A program made the position numbers and the translations under genes. The notes beneath the pieces are model-generated. The model saw nothing but the letters and a program-made list of their open reading frames with translations. It was not told the origin of the DNA and ran no database searches. Below are positions 1-4,800 of a stretch of 5,610 nt of DNA, one piece after another. Positions within the stretch are counted from its first letter, which is position 1. Each line of letters opens with the position of its first letter. Source of the stretch: Alphaproteobacteria bacterium (lineage in GTDB: Bacteria > Pseudomonadota > Alphaproteobacteria > Rickettsiales > JAIXRX01). The stretch is taken from assembly GCA_027485005.1 (NCBI GenBank), contig JAIXRX010000188.1, positions 1-5,610 of the forward strand, read 5' to 3'.

Positions 1-24
1 GCCGCATTGAAAAAAATCTCTAAC

Positions 25-378
25 TTAGGCGCTTTTGCTTTCTGAGAATTGCTCAAACGCCAACATCGCGTCTGCGGCATACATCAAAGAAGGGCCGCCG
101 CCCATATAGATGGCCATGGCCAACACTTCTTCAAACTCTTCACGCGTGATGCCCAGTTTTACCAATGCGTCCGTGTGAAAGCCAATGCAGCCGTCGCAGC
201 GGGTGGAAACGCCAATCGCGAGCGCAATCATTTCTTTGGTTTTTTTGTCCAGCGCGCCGTCTTTGGTGGCGGCTTGTGCCATGGCAGAAAACCCCTGCAT
301 GGTGTCGGGAATGTCTTTGCGCAAAGTTTTCAGGCTGCCGGAAATGCGCTTGGTAATATCGGGATAAGATTTACTCAT
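25..378 (-). CDS. Carboxymuconolactone decarboxylase family, AhpD-like thiol peroxidase/reductase
   Basis: This 117-residue protein is a single CMD/AhpD-type helical domain. The key motif is CDGCIGFH at residues 61-68. Glu49, Cys61, Cys64 and His68 have the same spacing as the AhpD proton-relay and redox residues (Glu118, Cys130, Cys133, His137), so a CxxC dithiol-disulfide activity is more likely than true decarboxylation. The conserved MGGGPS segment (92-97) is typical of small stand-alone CMD proteins. No signal peptide or membrane segment is visible, so it should be cytosolic. The ATG has a GGAG Shine-Dalgarno five bases upstream (complement of 384-387), which supports this start. The gene is divergent from an ArsR-type persulfide sensor and shares its operator region, so I infer a role in persulfide, sulfide or peroxide stress. 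The physiological substrate and reductant are unknown. The family call is secure; the role is inference. Confidence 0.9.
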   Translation of the reverse strand: MSKSYPDITKRISGSLKTLRKDIPDTMQGFSAMAQAATKDGALDKKTKEMIALAIGVSTRCDGCIGFHTDALVKLGITREEFEEVLAMAIYMGGGPSLMYAADAMLAFEQFSESKSA

Positions 379-404
379 AAAAACTCCAAAGGTGATTTTT
401 TCAC

Positions 405-433
405 TTGACTAACTTAGTAAATACTAAAATAAT
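405..433 (+). promoter_or_regulatory. Promoter of the ArsR gene, probably giving a leaderless mRNA
   Basis: A -35 box TTGACT (405-410, 5/6 to consensus) is followed after exactly 17 bp by AATAAT (428-433, 5/6 to TATAAT). Transcription would start about seven bases later, near position 440, which is the A of the arsR ATG. No Shine-Dalgarno sequence precedes that ATG, in agreement with a leaderless message. The spacer contains the palindromic operator, so repressor binding would block RNA polymerase directly. An overlapping second AATAAT at 431-436 could act as an alternative -10. Confidence 0.65.
414..427. promoter_or_regulatory. ArsR-type operator palindrome, copy 1
   Basis: The site TTAGTAAATACTAA is a palindrome with 6-bp arms around a 2-bp centre. 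It lies between the -35 and -10 of the arsR promoter and over the -10 of the divergent promoter. A second copy (TTAGT-N4-ACTAA) lies at 756-769, and both are preceded by TAAC. AT-rich palindromes overlapping the promoter are usual for BigR-like repressors. Assignment to the adjacent ArsR protein is by position and repetition, not by a known matrix. Confidence 0.75.
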
Positions 434-448
434 AATCCTATGAGTCAA
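421..448 (-). promoter_or_regulatory. Candidate divergent promoter for the AhpD-like gene
   Basis: On the minus strand TTGACT (complement of 443-448, inside arsR codons 2-3) is followed after 16 bp by TAGTAT (complement of 421-426, 4/6 to TATAAT). This would start transcription near 414 and give a leader of about 36 nt containing the GGAG ribosome site. Its -10 box lies within the operator palindrome, so both divergent genes could be repressed by one bound dimer. The -10 match is modest. Confidence 0.45.
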
Positions 449-754
449 GCAAAAAAAACGACCACATCTTCTGCCATGGAACGCCATGCCCACAAAGCAG
501 AGGCGATGTTGAAGCTGTTGGCCAATGCCAAACGCTTGCTGGTACTTTGCCAATTGGTGGAAGGCGAGAAATCCGCCGGAGAACTAGCGGATTTTGCGGG
601 TTTGTCCTATTCTGCTTTGTCGCAGCATTTGGCCAAGATGAAGGCGGACGGCTTGGTGTTTTCGGAAAAACGCGGGCAGATGGTCTATTATAAAATAGCC
701 AGTATGGAGGTACAGGCGCTACTTTCTACGCTGCATCTCATTTATTGTAGATAA
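440..754 (+). CDS. ygaV: ArsR-family repressor, BigR/YgaV/SqrR-like persulfide sensor
   Basis: This 104-residue winged-helix protein is of normal ArsR/SmtB length. The recognition helix is the LSYSALSQHLAKMKADGLV stretch (residues 55-73), followed by a beta-wing around EKRGQMVYYKI (76-86). Cys37, in the LLVLCQL helix, and Cys103, in the C-terminal IYCR, occupy the positions of the two cysteines that form a disulfide or polysulfide bridge in BigR, SqrR and YgaV. The ELCVCDL metal site of ArsR/SmtB metal sensors is absent, so persulfide or redox sensing is more likely than metal sensing. The downstream YgaP-like rhodanese reproduces the E. coli ygaV-ygaP pair. The start at 440 has no Shine-Dalgarno and fits a leaderless message; the next in-frame ATG (476) has none either. 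Codons 4-7 contain a run of eight A. The family call is firm; the ligand is inferred from the cysteines and neighbour. Confidence 0.9.
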   Translation: MSQAKKTTTSSAMERHAHKAEAMLKLLANAKRLLVLCQLVEGEKSAGELADFAGLSYSALSQHLAKMKADGLVFSEKRGQMVYYKIASMEVQALLSTLHLIYCR

Positions 755-755
755 C

Positions 756-769
756 TTAGTAATAACTAA
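756..769. promoter_or_regulatory. ArsR-type operator palindrome, copy 2
   Basis: The site TTAGTAATAACTAA has 5-bp inverted arms (TTAGT/ACTAA) around a 4-bp centre, the same size and half-sites as copy 1. It begins one base after the arsR stop codon and lies upstream of the rhodanese gene. I see no convincing -35/-10 pair around it. It could control a weak local promoter, block read-through from arsR, or bind jointly with copy 1 about 340 bp away. Confidence 0.65.
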
Positions 770-773
770 ATAA

Positions 774-778
774 AAGGA
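774..778 (+). promoter_or_regulatory. Ribosome binding site deciding the rhodanese start
   Basis: AAGGA lies 8 bases before the ATG at 787. Two upstream ATGs (779 and 782) are in frame with each other but reach a TGA at 788-790 after three codons and sit 0 and 3 bases from the site. The ATG at 793 is 14 bases away. This leaves 787 as the translated start. Confidence 0.75.
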
Positions 779-786
779 ATGATGCG

Positions 787-1326
787 ATGAAAATGATTGA
801 TGCAAAAACCCTGAAAATCTGGATGGATGCGGGGCAGGCGGTGTTGGTGGATGTGCGTGAACCTGCGGAATATGAAACCCAGCATATTGTGGGCGCGCAT
901 TTACTACCGCTGGGGAAAATTTGTGCTGGGGAGCTGCCGGTGTATGACGGTAAAAAACTGGTCATCCATTGCCGCAAAGGCGGGCGTGGTGGTGCGGCTT
1001 GCCAGAAACTAGAAGCCGAGGGGCATAACGCAGAAATCTATAATTTAGAGGGCGGCATTGAAGCATGGGAGGTGGCAGGCTTGCCCACAGCATCCGCAGG
1101 GCGCGCGGTTTTGCCGTTGGACCGACAAGTGCAAATCACTGTGGGAAGTATCATTTTATTCAGCATAATTGGCAGCCAAGTGTTCGATGCTCGTCTTATT
1201 TATCTCGCTGGATTGATTGGCGCAGGGCTTTTGTTCGCAGGCTTAAGCGGCACTTGTATGCTCGCGCGTTTACTGGCCAAAATGCCGTGGAACCGCGCAA
1301 AAAAAACGGCCTGCCTTATTCGCTAA
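787..1326 (+). CDS. ygaP: YgaP-like membrane rhodanese (sulfurtransferase)
   Basis: The 179-residue protein has an N-terminal single rhodanese domain (about residues 1-104) and a C-terminal membrane hairpin (about 114-155), the layout of E. coli YgaP. The rhodanese has the VDVREPAEYE motif (21-30) and the active-site loop HCRKGGRGG with catalytic Cys62. The segment LPLDRQVQITVG leads into two hydrophobic helices (about 118-133 and 137-153), followed by the family-typical AGLSGTCMLARLLAKMPWN, which contains Cys157. Rhodaneses carry sulfane sulfur as a cysteine persulfide, and the membrane tether places this at the cytoplasmic face. It follows the persulfide-sensing repressor after 32 bp that hold a second operator, so induction by sulfide or persulfide is expected. 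The last eight residues (KKTACLIR) extend beyond the usual MPWN-type end and are encoded by the terminator stem. Close match in order and motifs; confidence is high. Confidence 0.93.
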   Translation: MKMIDAKTLKIWMDAGQAVLVDVREPAEYETQHIVGAHLLPLGKICAGELPVYDGKKLVIHCRKGGRGGAACQKLEAEGHNAEIYNLEGGIEAWEVAGLPTASAGRAVLPLDRQVQITVGSIILFSIIGSQVFDARLIYLAGLIGAGLLFAGLSGTCMLARLLAKMPWNRAKKTACLIR

Positions 1327-1339
1327 GGCAAGCCGTTTT
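1299..1339 (-). terminator. Intrinsic terminator for ppa, embedded in the 3' end of the rhodanese gene
   Basis: Arms at 1303-1318 and 1324-1339 (16 bp each) enclose a 5-base TTCGC loop. Read on the minus strand the stem is fully paired, with one G-U wobble, and ends in eight U (complement of 1299-1306), a textbook terminator 19 bases past the ppa stop codon. Read on the plus strand the same position is an A-C mismatch and only four U follow, so termination of the rhodanese message should be weaker. The rhodanese TAA is the first triplet of the right arm. Confidence 0.88.
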
Positions 1340-1358
1340 GGGGCTGGTTTAGAGTGGC

Positions 1359-1904
1359 TTAAGCAGCCGCTTTTGCACCATATTTTTGTTTGTAGCGTTC
1401 AATGCTTTCATTCACGATTTTCATCGCTTCTTCTTTGCCAGCAAAGCCCATCACGCTTACTTCTTTTTTCTCGAGGCGTTTATATTCTTCAAAGAAATGC
1501 TCGATTTCTGAAAGAAAATGTTTTGGCAAATGGTCGAGGTCTTGAATATGCGCCACACTCATATCGCCATCTGCCACGGCAATAATTTTGTCGTCACCTT
1601 CGCCGCCATCCACCATGCGCATCACGCCAATGATATGAGCATCCATCAGGCACAAAGGTTGTGCGTCGATCATTGAAATCACCAGAATATCCAGCGGGTC
1701 GTTATCTTCGCCCAAGGTTTGTGGGATAAAACCATAGTTGGTAGGGTAGTGAACGGCTGAATAAAGCACGCGGTCCATGCGCAGCAGGCCGGTTTTTTTG
1801 TCGATTTCATATTTCGCGCGTGAGCGGCGTGGAATTTCAATCACGGCCGTTACTTGTTGTGGGGCATTTTCACCATAATGCACATCGTGCCAAACATTCG
1901 TCAT
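1359..1904 (-). CDS. ppa: Inorganic pyrophosphatase, family I
   Basis: Soluble Mg-dependent PPase hydrolyses pyrophosphate to two phosphates, pulling nucleotide and nucleic acid synthesis forward in the cytosol. The 181 residues match the bacterial family I length. The signature DNDPLDI (67-73) supplies the metal-binding aspartates 67, 69 and 72. Other active-site residues are in place by comparison with the E. coli enzyme: Glu23, Lys31, Glu33, Arg45, Tyr53, Tyr57, Asp99, Asp104, Lys106 and the Tyr141-Lys142 pair. The protein ends in an Ala/Lys-rich tail after KQKYG. The start is followed by the usual short N-terminal segment and has only a weak GTGA ribosome site. The gene is monocistronic as seen here: its own terminator lies just downstream, and a divergent flavoprotein gene lies upstream. 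Confidence 0.97.
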   Translation of the reverse strand: MTNVWHDVHYGENAPQQVTAVIEIPRRSRAKYEIDKKTGLLRMDRVLYSAVHYPTNYGFIPQTLGEDNDPLDILVISMIDAQPLCLMDAHIIGVMRMVDGGEGDDKIIAVADGDMSVAHIQDLDHLPKHFLSEIEHFFEEYKRLEKKEVSVMGFAGKEEAMKIVNESIERYKQKYGAKAAA

Positions 1905-1917
1905 TTTTTAGTCTCAC

Positions 1918-1933
1918 TTTAGGTTTCTAGGTT
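1918..1933. repeat. Tandem 8-bp direct repeat in the ppa leader
   Basis: TTTAGGTT and TCTAGGTT stand side by side (one mismatch), 14 bases upstream of the ppa ATG. It could be a small binding site or chance; no function can be assigned. Confidence 0.3.
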
Positions 1934-1948
1934 CAAAAGATGCGTCCT

Positions 1949-2036
1949 CATGCCACAAAATGCATGGTTTCACAAGCCCCCAAATCCACATGGCAGCCTT
2001 GCATCCCCCCTCAAACCATGCCATTTTGCGCGCATG
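1949..2036. repeat. Long imperfect inverted repeat between ppa and the flavoprotein gene
   Basis: The inner arms at 1956-1970 and 2013-2028 pair over 15 bp with one bulged base. After a small internal loop, outer arms CATGC (1949-1953) and GCATG (2032-2036) add five pairs. The spacer is 42 bases and C-rich on the plus strand (runs of five and six C). The flavoprotein ATG (2034-2036) lies in the outer stem. The symmetry is visible directly; whether it acts as an RNA structure, a protein-binding site or a decayed palindromic element cannot be told here. Confidence 0.6.
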
Positions 2037-3224
2037 GAACCCATAAATCCCCCGTTTTTTGATGTAATTGTGATAGGCGCAGGCGCGGCAGGCCTCATGG
2101 CGGCGGCGCAAGCAGGCCAACGTGGGCGCAAGGTACTGGTGCTGGACCACGCCAAAAAACCTGCCGAAAAAATCCGTATTTCGGGCGGGGGGCGCTGTAA
2201 TTTTACGAATATCCACGCCAGTCCTAAAAATTACCTTTCGGCTAATCCGCATTTTTGCGTGTCCGCACTTTCGCGCTATACCGCGCGGGATTTCCTGACG
2301 CTGGTAGAAAAACATGGCATTGCCTACCACGAAAAAACGCTGGGGCAGTTGTTTTGCAATGATTCTGCGCAACAGATTATTGATATGCTACTGGCGGAAT
2401 GCGCGGCGGGTGGCGTGGAAGTTCGGCTGAATACCTCCGTGCAAGAGGTGCAAAAACCGGATGATTTTGTGCTGCACACCAGCGCTGGCGAGCTGCGCTG
2501 TGCATCGCTTATCATTGCGTCCGGTGGGCTTTCTATTCCTAAAATGGGCGCGACGGATTTTGGCTATCGCATCGCCAAACAATTTGGGCATAGCATTGTG
2601 CCGACCGAAGCAGCGCTCGTGCCGTTTACTCTCTCTGAAGTCCAGCTTGCGCAATATAGCAGCCTGTCCGGCGTGGCGGTGGACGCGGTGGTGCGCTACG
2701 GCAAAACCATATTTCGCGAGGGGATGTTGTTCACGCATCGTGGCCTCAGCGGCCCGTCGATTTTGCAAATTTCCAGCTATTGGCAACAAGGCGAGGCGGT
2801 GGAAATTAATTTGCTGCCGGACATGATGGTGGAAGCGCATTTGCTGAAAGCGAAAACAGACAATCCGCGTCAAGCGCCAACCACCGCGCTTGCTGGGTTG
2901 CTGCCGCAACGCGTGATTCAAACCATTTGCGCGCCGCTGAACCTGCCGCCGCGCTTGGCCGACATGCCAAATAAACAGATTGCCGCACTTGCAAAAGCTA
3001 TCAATGAATGGGCGCTGGTGCCGCATGGCACAGAAGGCTACCGCACCGCAGAGGTCACGCGTGGGGGGGGGGACACCACGCAGCTTTCTTCCAAAACCAT
3101 GGCGTCAAATCTTGTGCCCAATCTCTATTTTATTGGTGAGGTGGTGGATGTGACGGGGCATCTTGGTGGCTTTAATTTCCAATGGGCGTGGGCGTCAGGT
3201 GTTGCGGCTGGGCAGGTGGCGTAG
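2034..3224 (+). CDS. HI0933/YhiN (BaiN)-family NAD(P)/FAD-dependent oxidoreductase
   Basis: With the ATG at 2034 the product is 396 residues, normal for this family. It opens with a Rossmann FAD motif, VIVIGAGAAGL (11-21), then the family hallmark SGGGRCNFTN (50-59). A middle domain contains FTHRGLSGPSIL. The C-terminal FAD-contact block GEVVDVTG...GGFNFQWAWASG starts at residue 368. An in-frame ATG at 1950 would add 28 residues of Pro/His-rich sequence unlike the family and encoded across an inverted repeat, so I prefer 2034. Neither ATG has a Shine-Dalgarno, so the start is inferred from homology. The family is a conserved but mostly uncharacterised flavoprotein group; one member, BaiN, acts in bile-acid dehydroxylation, which should not be assumed here. 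Residues 344-346 are encoded in a run of ten G, giving TRGGGD where relatives commonly have TRGGVD (from memory). Confidence 0.93.
   Translation: MEPINPPFFDVIVIGAGAAGLMAAAQAGQRGRKVLVLDHAKKPAEKIRISGGGRCNFTNIHASPKNYLSANPHFCVSALSRYTARDFLTLVEKHGIAYHEKTLGQLFCNDSAQQIIDMLLAECAAGGVEVRLNTSVQEVQKPDDFVLHTSAGELRCASLIIASGGLSIPKMGATDFGYRIAKQFGHSIVPTEAALVPFTLSEVQLAQYSSLSGVAVDAVVRYGKTIFREGMLFTHRGLSGPSILQISSYWQQGEAVEINLLPDMMVEAHLLKAKTDNPRQAPTTALAGLLPQRVIQTICAPLNLPPRLADMPNKQIAALAKAINEWALVPHGTEGYRTAEVTRGGGDTTQLSSKTMASNLVPNLYFIGEVVDVTGHLGGFNFQWAWASGVAAGQVA
3063..3072 (+). repeat. G10 homopolymer inside the flavoprotein gene
   Basis: Ten consecutive G encode Gly344-Gly346 and the first base of Asp347. One added base would end translation at a TGA (3137-3139), and one lost base at a TGA (3151-3153). 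Both would remove most or all of the C-terminal FAD block. The frame is open as given. Confidence 0.9.
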
Positions 3225-3248
3225 AAAAGTTCTTATCGAAAATTTATG

Positions 3249-3267
3249 TGCCACGCACTAGCGTGCA
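3249..3267. other. Small hairpin between the flavoprotein and ohr genes
   Basis: CACGC (3252-3256) and GCGTG (3261-3265) pair around an ACTA loop, extended by TG/CA with one bulged C. No U-run follows, so it is not a standard terminator. It is the only structure I see in this 70-bp gap. It may attenuate read-through or mean nothing. Confidence 0.35.
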
Positions 3268-3294
3268 AGTTCATCCTTTTGACTGGAGATTGCC

Positions 3295-3735
3295 ATGCCG
3301 AGCATTAACAACGCCATTTATACCGCCCATGTTACCACTACGCATGGCCGCGAAGGTCATAGCGTGTCGGACGACAAGAAGCTCGACATCACCCTCACTC
3401 CCACGAACGGCACTGGCACCAACCCGGAACAGCTTTTTGCCGCTGGTTATTCCGCCTGTTTTGGTAGCGCGATGAAAGCAATCGCAGACAAGCAAAAATT
3501 AGAAGCGGGTGAGATTACTATTGATGCTTATGTCAGTTTGCATAAAGAGGAAGAAAAAGGCTTCTATTTGAGCGTCAGCCTCACTGCCAAAGCAGAAAAT
3601 CTCGATGAAGCGGCGACACAAAACCTCATGGAAGAAGCACATCAAATGTGCCCTTATTCCAAAGCTACCCGTGGCAATATCGAGGTCACGCTTACTACCA
3701 CGAGCACTGCTCACCTAGAGCAACCCGCAGCCTAA
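3295..3735 (+). CDS. ohr: Ohr-type organic hydroperoxide reductase (OsmC superfamily)
   Basis: Ohr reduces fatty-acid and other organic hydroperoxides in the cytosol with a reactive cysteine pair. The 146-residue length fits Ohr. The peroxidatic cysteine is Cys55 in GYSACFGSA, preceded by the NPEQLFAAG block with Glu45. The resolving cysteine is Cys119 in the MCPYSKATRGNIEV motif diagnostic of Ohr. Arg19 (HGREG) fits the conserved arginine that stabilises the active site. A GGAGA Shine-Dalgarno (3285-3289) five bases before the ATG supports the start. No OhrR (MarR-type) regulator is visible in the window, so its control is unknown; it lies 70 bp after a flavoprotein gene in the same direction and may be partly co-transcribed. 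It ends in a short Thr/Ala-rich tail and overlaps the convergent acyltransferase stop codon by four bases. Confidence 0.94.
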   Translation: MPSINNAIYTAHVTTTHGREGHSVSDDKKLDITLTPTNGTGTNPEQLFAAGYSACFGSAMKAIADKQKLEAGEITIDAYVSLHKEEEKGFYLSVSLTAKAENLDEAATQNLMEEAHQMCPYSKATRGNIEVTLTTTSTAHLEQPAA

Positions 3736-3749
3736 CGGACAGGCTGCGG
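3725..3749. terminator. GC-rich hairpin over the overlapping stop codons of ohr and the acyltransferase
   Basis: CCGCAGCCT (3725-3733) and AGGCTGCGG (3741-3749) form a perfect 9-bp stem around a 7-base loop. Both stop codons (TAA at 3733-3735 on plus, TAG on minus from 3734 to 3732) lie in or at the edge of the stem. Neither strand has a U-tract after the stem, so it is at best a non-canonical bidirectional terminator or 3'-end stabiliser. Confidence 0.5.
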
Positions 3750-4796
3750 TCGCGCAGATGGAAAAAGCTTGGCCACCCGCCGGATGATTTCATACGCCAC
3801 TAGCGCGGCCACCCATCGGTCAATGAAGTTGTAATAGGCACTCAATTCGAGTGCCTGTATCGCTTCTGGAATCAGGGTTATCCATGTTTCATGGAACAAA
3901 TTCCACACATAACGCAATGGGAAATAGCCATGAAAACAAGTGATCGCTGTGGAAGCGCTGCTTAAATATAAAAATATTTTCTTCGCGTGCGCCTGTGTGC
4001 AACGTTGTGCGATCCAGATGGTGAGGCATGTTCCCAAAATAGCGGTGGTGAACGATAATAGCATATCGCCATAGGTGCGGTCATTCAGGCTGACGCCTGC
4101 ACGGGCATAGGTGGTATAAGTAAGAAACAAAAGCGCAAATGCGATGATGGTCTTGGTTGGGTGTCTATGAAAAAGATCGTATTTCTTTGCCATAAAACCA
4201 AACAGGAAAAAGAGCTGTGCGCCAAAAGCAATATCCATGCTCCAGGGTAAGAAAAAAATGCTGCCCATGATTTTTCCAGCAATCGAGCATGTCAGTGCCA
4301 GCAATAAAAGCGTCAGTTCGCCATATTTTTGCGTGAGTGTATGGCACAGCCAAAACACCATATTCCCAAGGAAAAGAGCCGGAAAAAACCATATCATTCC
4401 GATAGGCTGTATGATGTGTGCGAGTGATGGCGGAACATTTCCGACGCCATATAGAATGGCAAAAAGCTTTTGTTTGGCTAGTAAAAACGCTGGGTCTGCC
4501 ACCAAGAAGGTGCCTTGAGATATCATTGTATCGGCAATGTTGAGGGCAAGATCGCACAGGGCCAGCAACACATAAGGGATGAGCAAGGCGTGCGCTTTCT
4601 TTGTGACAAATATCGTGAAGGGGGCGGGCTTAAAACCATACCCTGACAGGATAAAGAATAGCGGCATATGAAAATTATAAATGAAATATGCCGTGCTGCT
4701 TTGCGCTGCGACACTATGACCCAGCACCACTAGAAAAATCGTGATGCCCCGCGTAATATCTATCCATTCAATACGTTTGGTTATCGCAACATTCAT
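3732..4796 (-). CDS. Acyltransferase-3 family integral membrane O-acyltransferase
   Basis: The 354-residue protein is polytopic, with about ten hydrophobic segments, as expected for the acyltransferase-3 family of membrane enzymes that acetylate sugars, polysaccharides or lipids. Family features are RIEWIDITRGITIFLVVLGH (8-27, with Asp13, Arg16 and His27), the NFHMPLFFILSGYGF block (41-55) and MIWFFPALF (134-142). LPWSMDIAFGAQLFFLFGFM (183-202) resembles the fucose 4-O-acetylase-like subgroup. The acceptor cannot be told; there are no glycan synthesis genes in view. I start at the ATG at 4796, four bases after the purA stop codon. An in-frame GTG at 4820, overlapping purA, would add eight residues (MIRSRINP) outside the conserved domain. 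Neither start has a clear Shine-Dalgarno, so translation is probably coupled to purA. The gene looks more AT-rich than purA, but so does ppa, so transfer is not shown. Confidence 0.9.
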   Translation of the reverse strand: MNVAITKRIEWIDITRGITIFLVVLGHSVAAQSSTAYFIYNFHMPLFFILSGYGFKPAPFTIFVTKKAHALLIPYVLLALCDLALNIADTMISQGTFLVADPAFLLAKQKLFAILYGVGNVPPSLAHIIQPIGMIWFFPALFLGNMVFWLCHTLTQKYGELTLLLLALTCSIAGKIMGSIFFLPWSMDIAFGAQLFFLFGFMAKKYDLFHRHPTKTIIAFALLFLTYTTYARAGVSLNDRTYGDMLLSFTTAILGTCLTIWIAQRCTQAHAKKIFLYLSSASTAITCFHGYFPLRYVWNLFHETWITLIPEAIQALELSAYYNFIDRWVAALVAYEIIRRVAKLFPSARPQPVR

Positions 4797-4800
4797 AGGG

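Noticed and set aside
21..28. TAACTTAG beside the stop codon of the AhpD-like gene, resembling the start of the two operators
   Set aside because: Only the left half is present (followed by GCGC, no ACTAA), and it overlaps a stop codon; most likely chance.
1971..2012. G-quadruplex in the minus-strand loop of the inverted repeat
   Set aside because: There are only two G-runs of three or more; the other runs are GG, so a stable quadruplex is not supported.
1950..2033. 28-residue N-terminal extension of the flavoprotein from an upstream ATG
   Set aside because: The extension is unlike the family, which starts just before the FAD Rossmann motif, and it is encoded by the inverted repeat; it has no Shine-Dalgarno.
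2388..3026. Long antisense open frame (212 codons) opposite the flavoprotein gene
   Set aside because: It is rich in Arg and His with no recognisable domain, as expected for the complement of a GC-rich gene; the plus-strand protein is clearly real.
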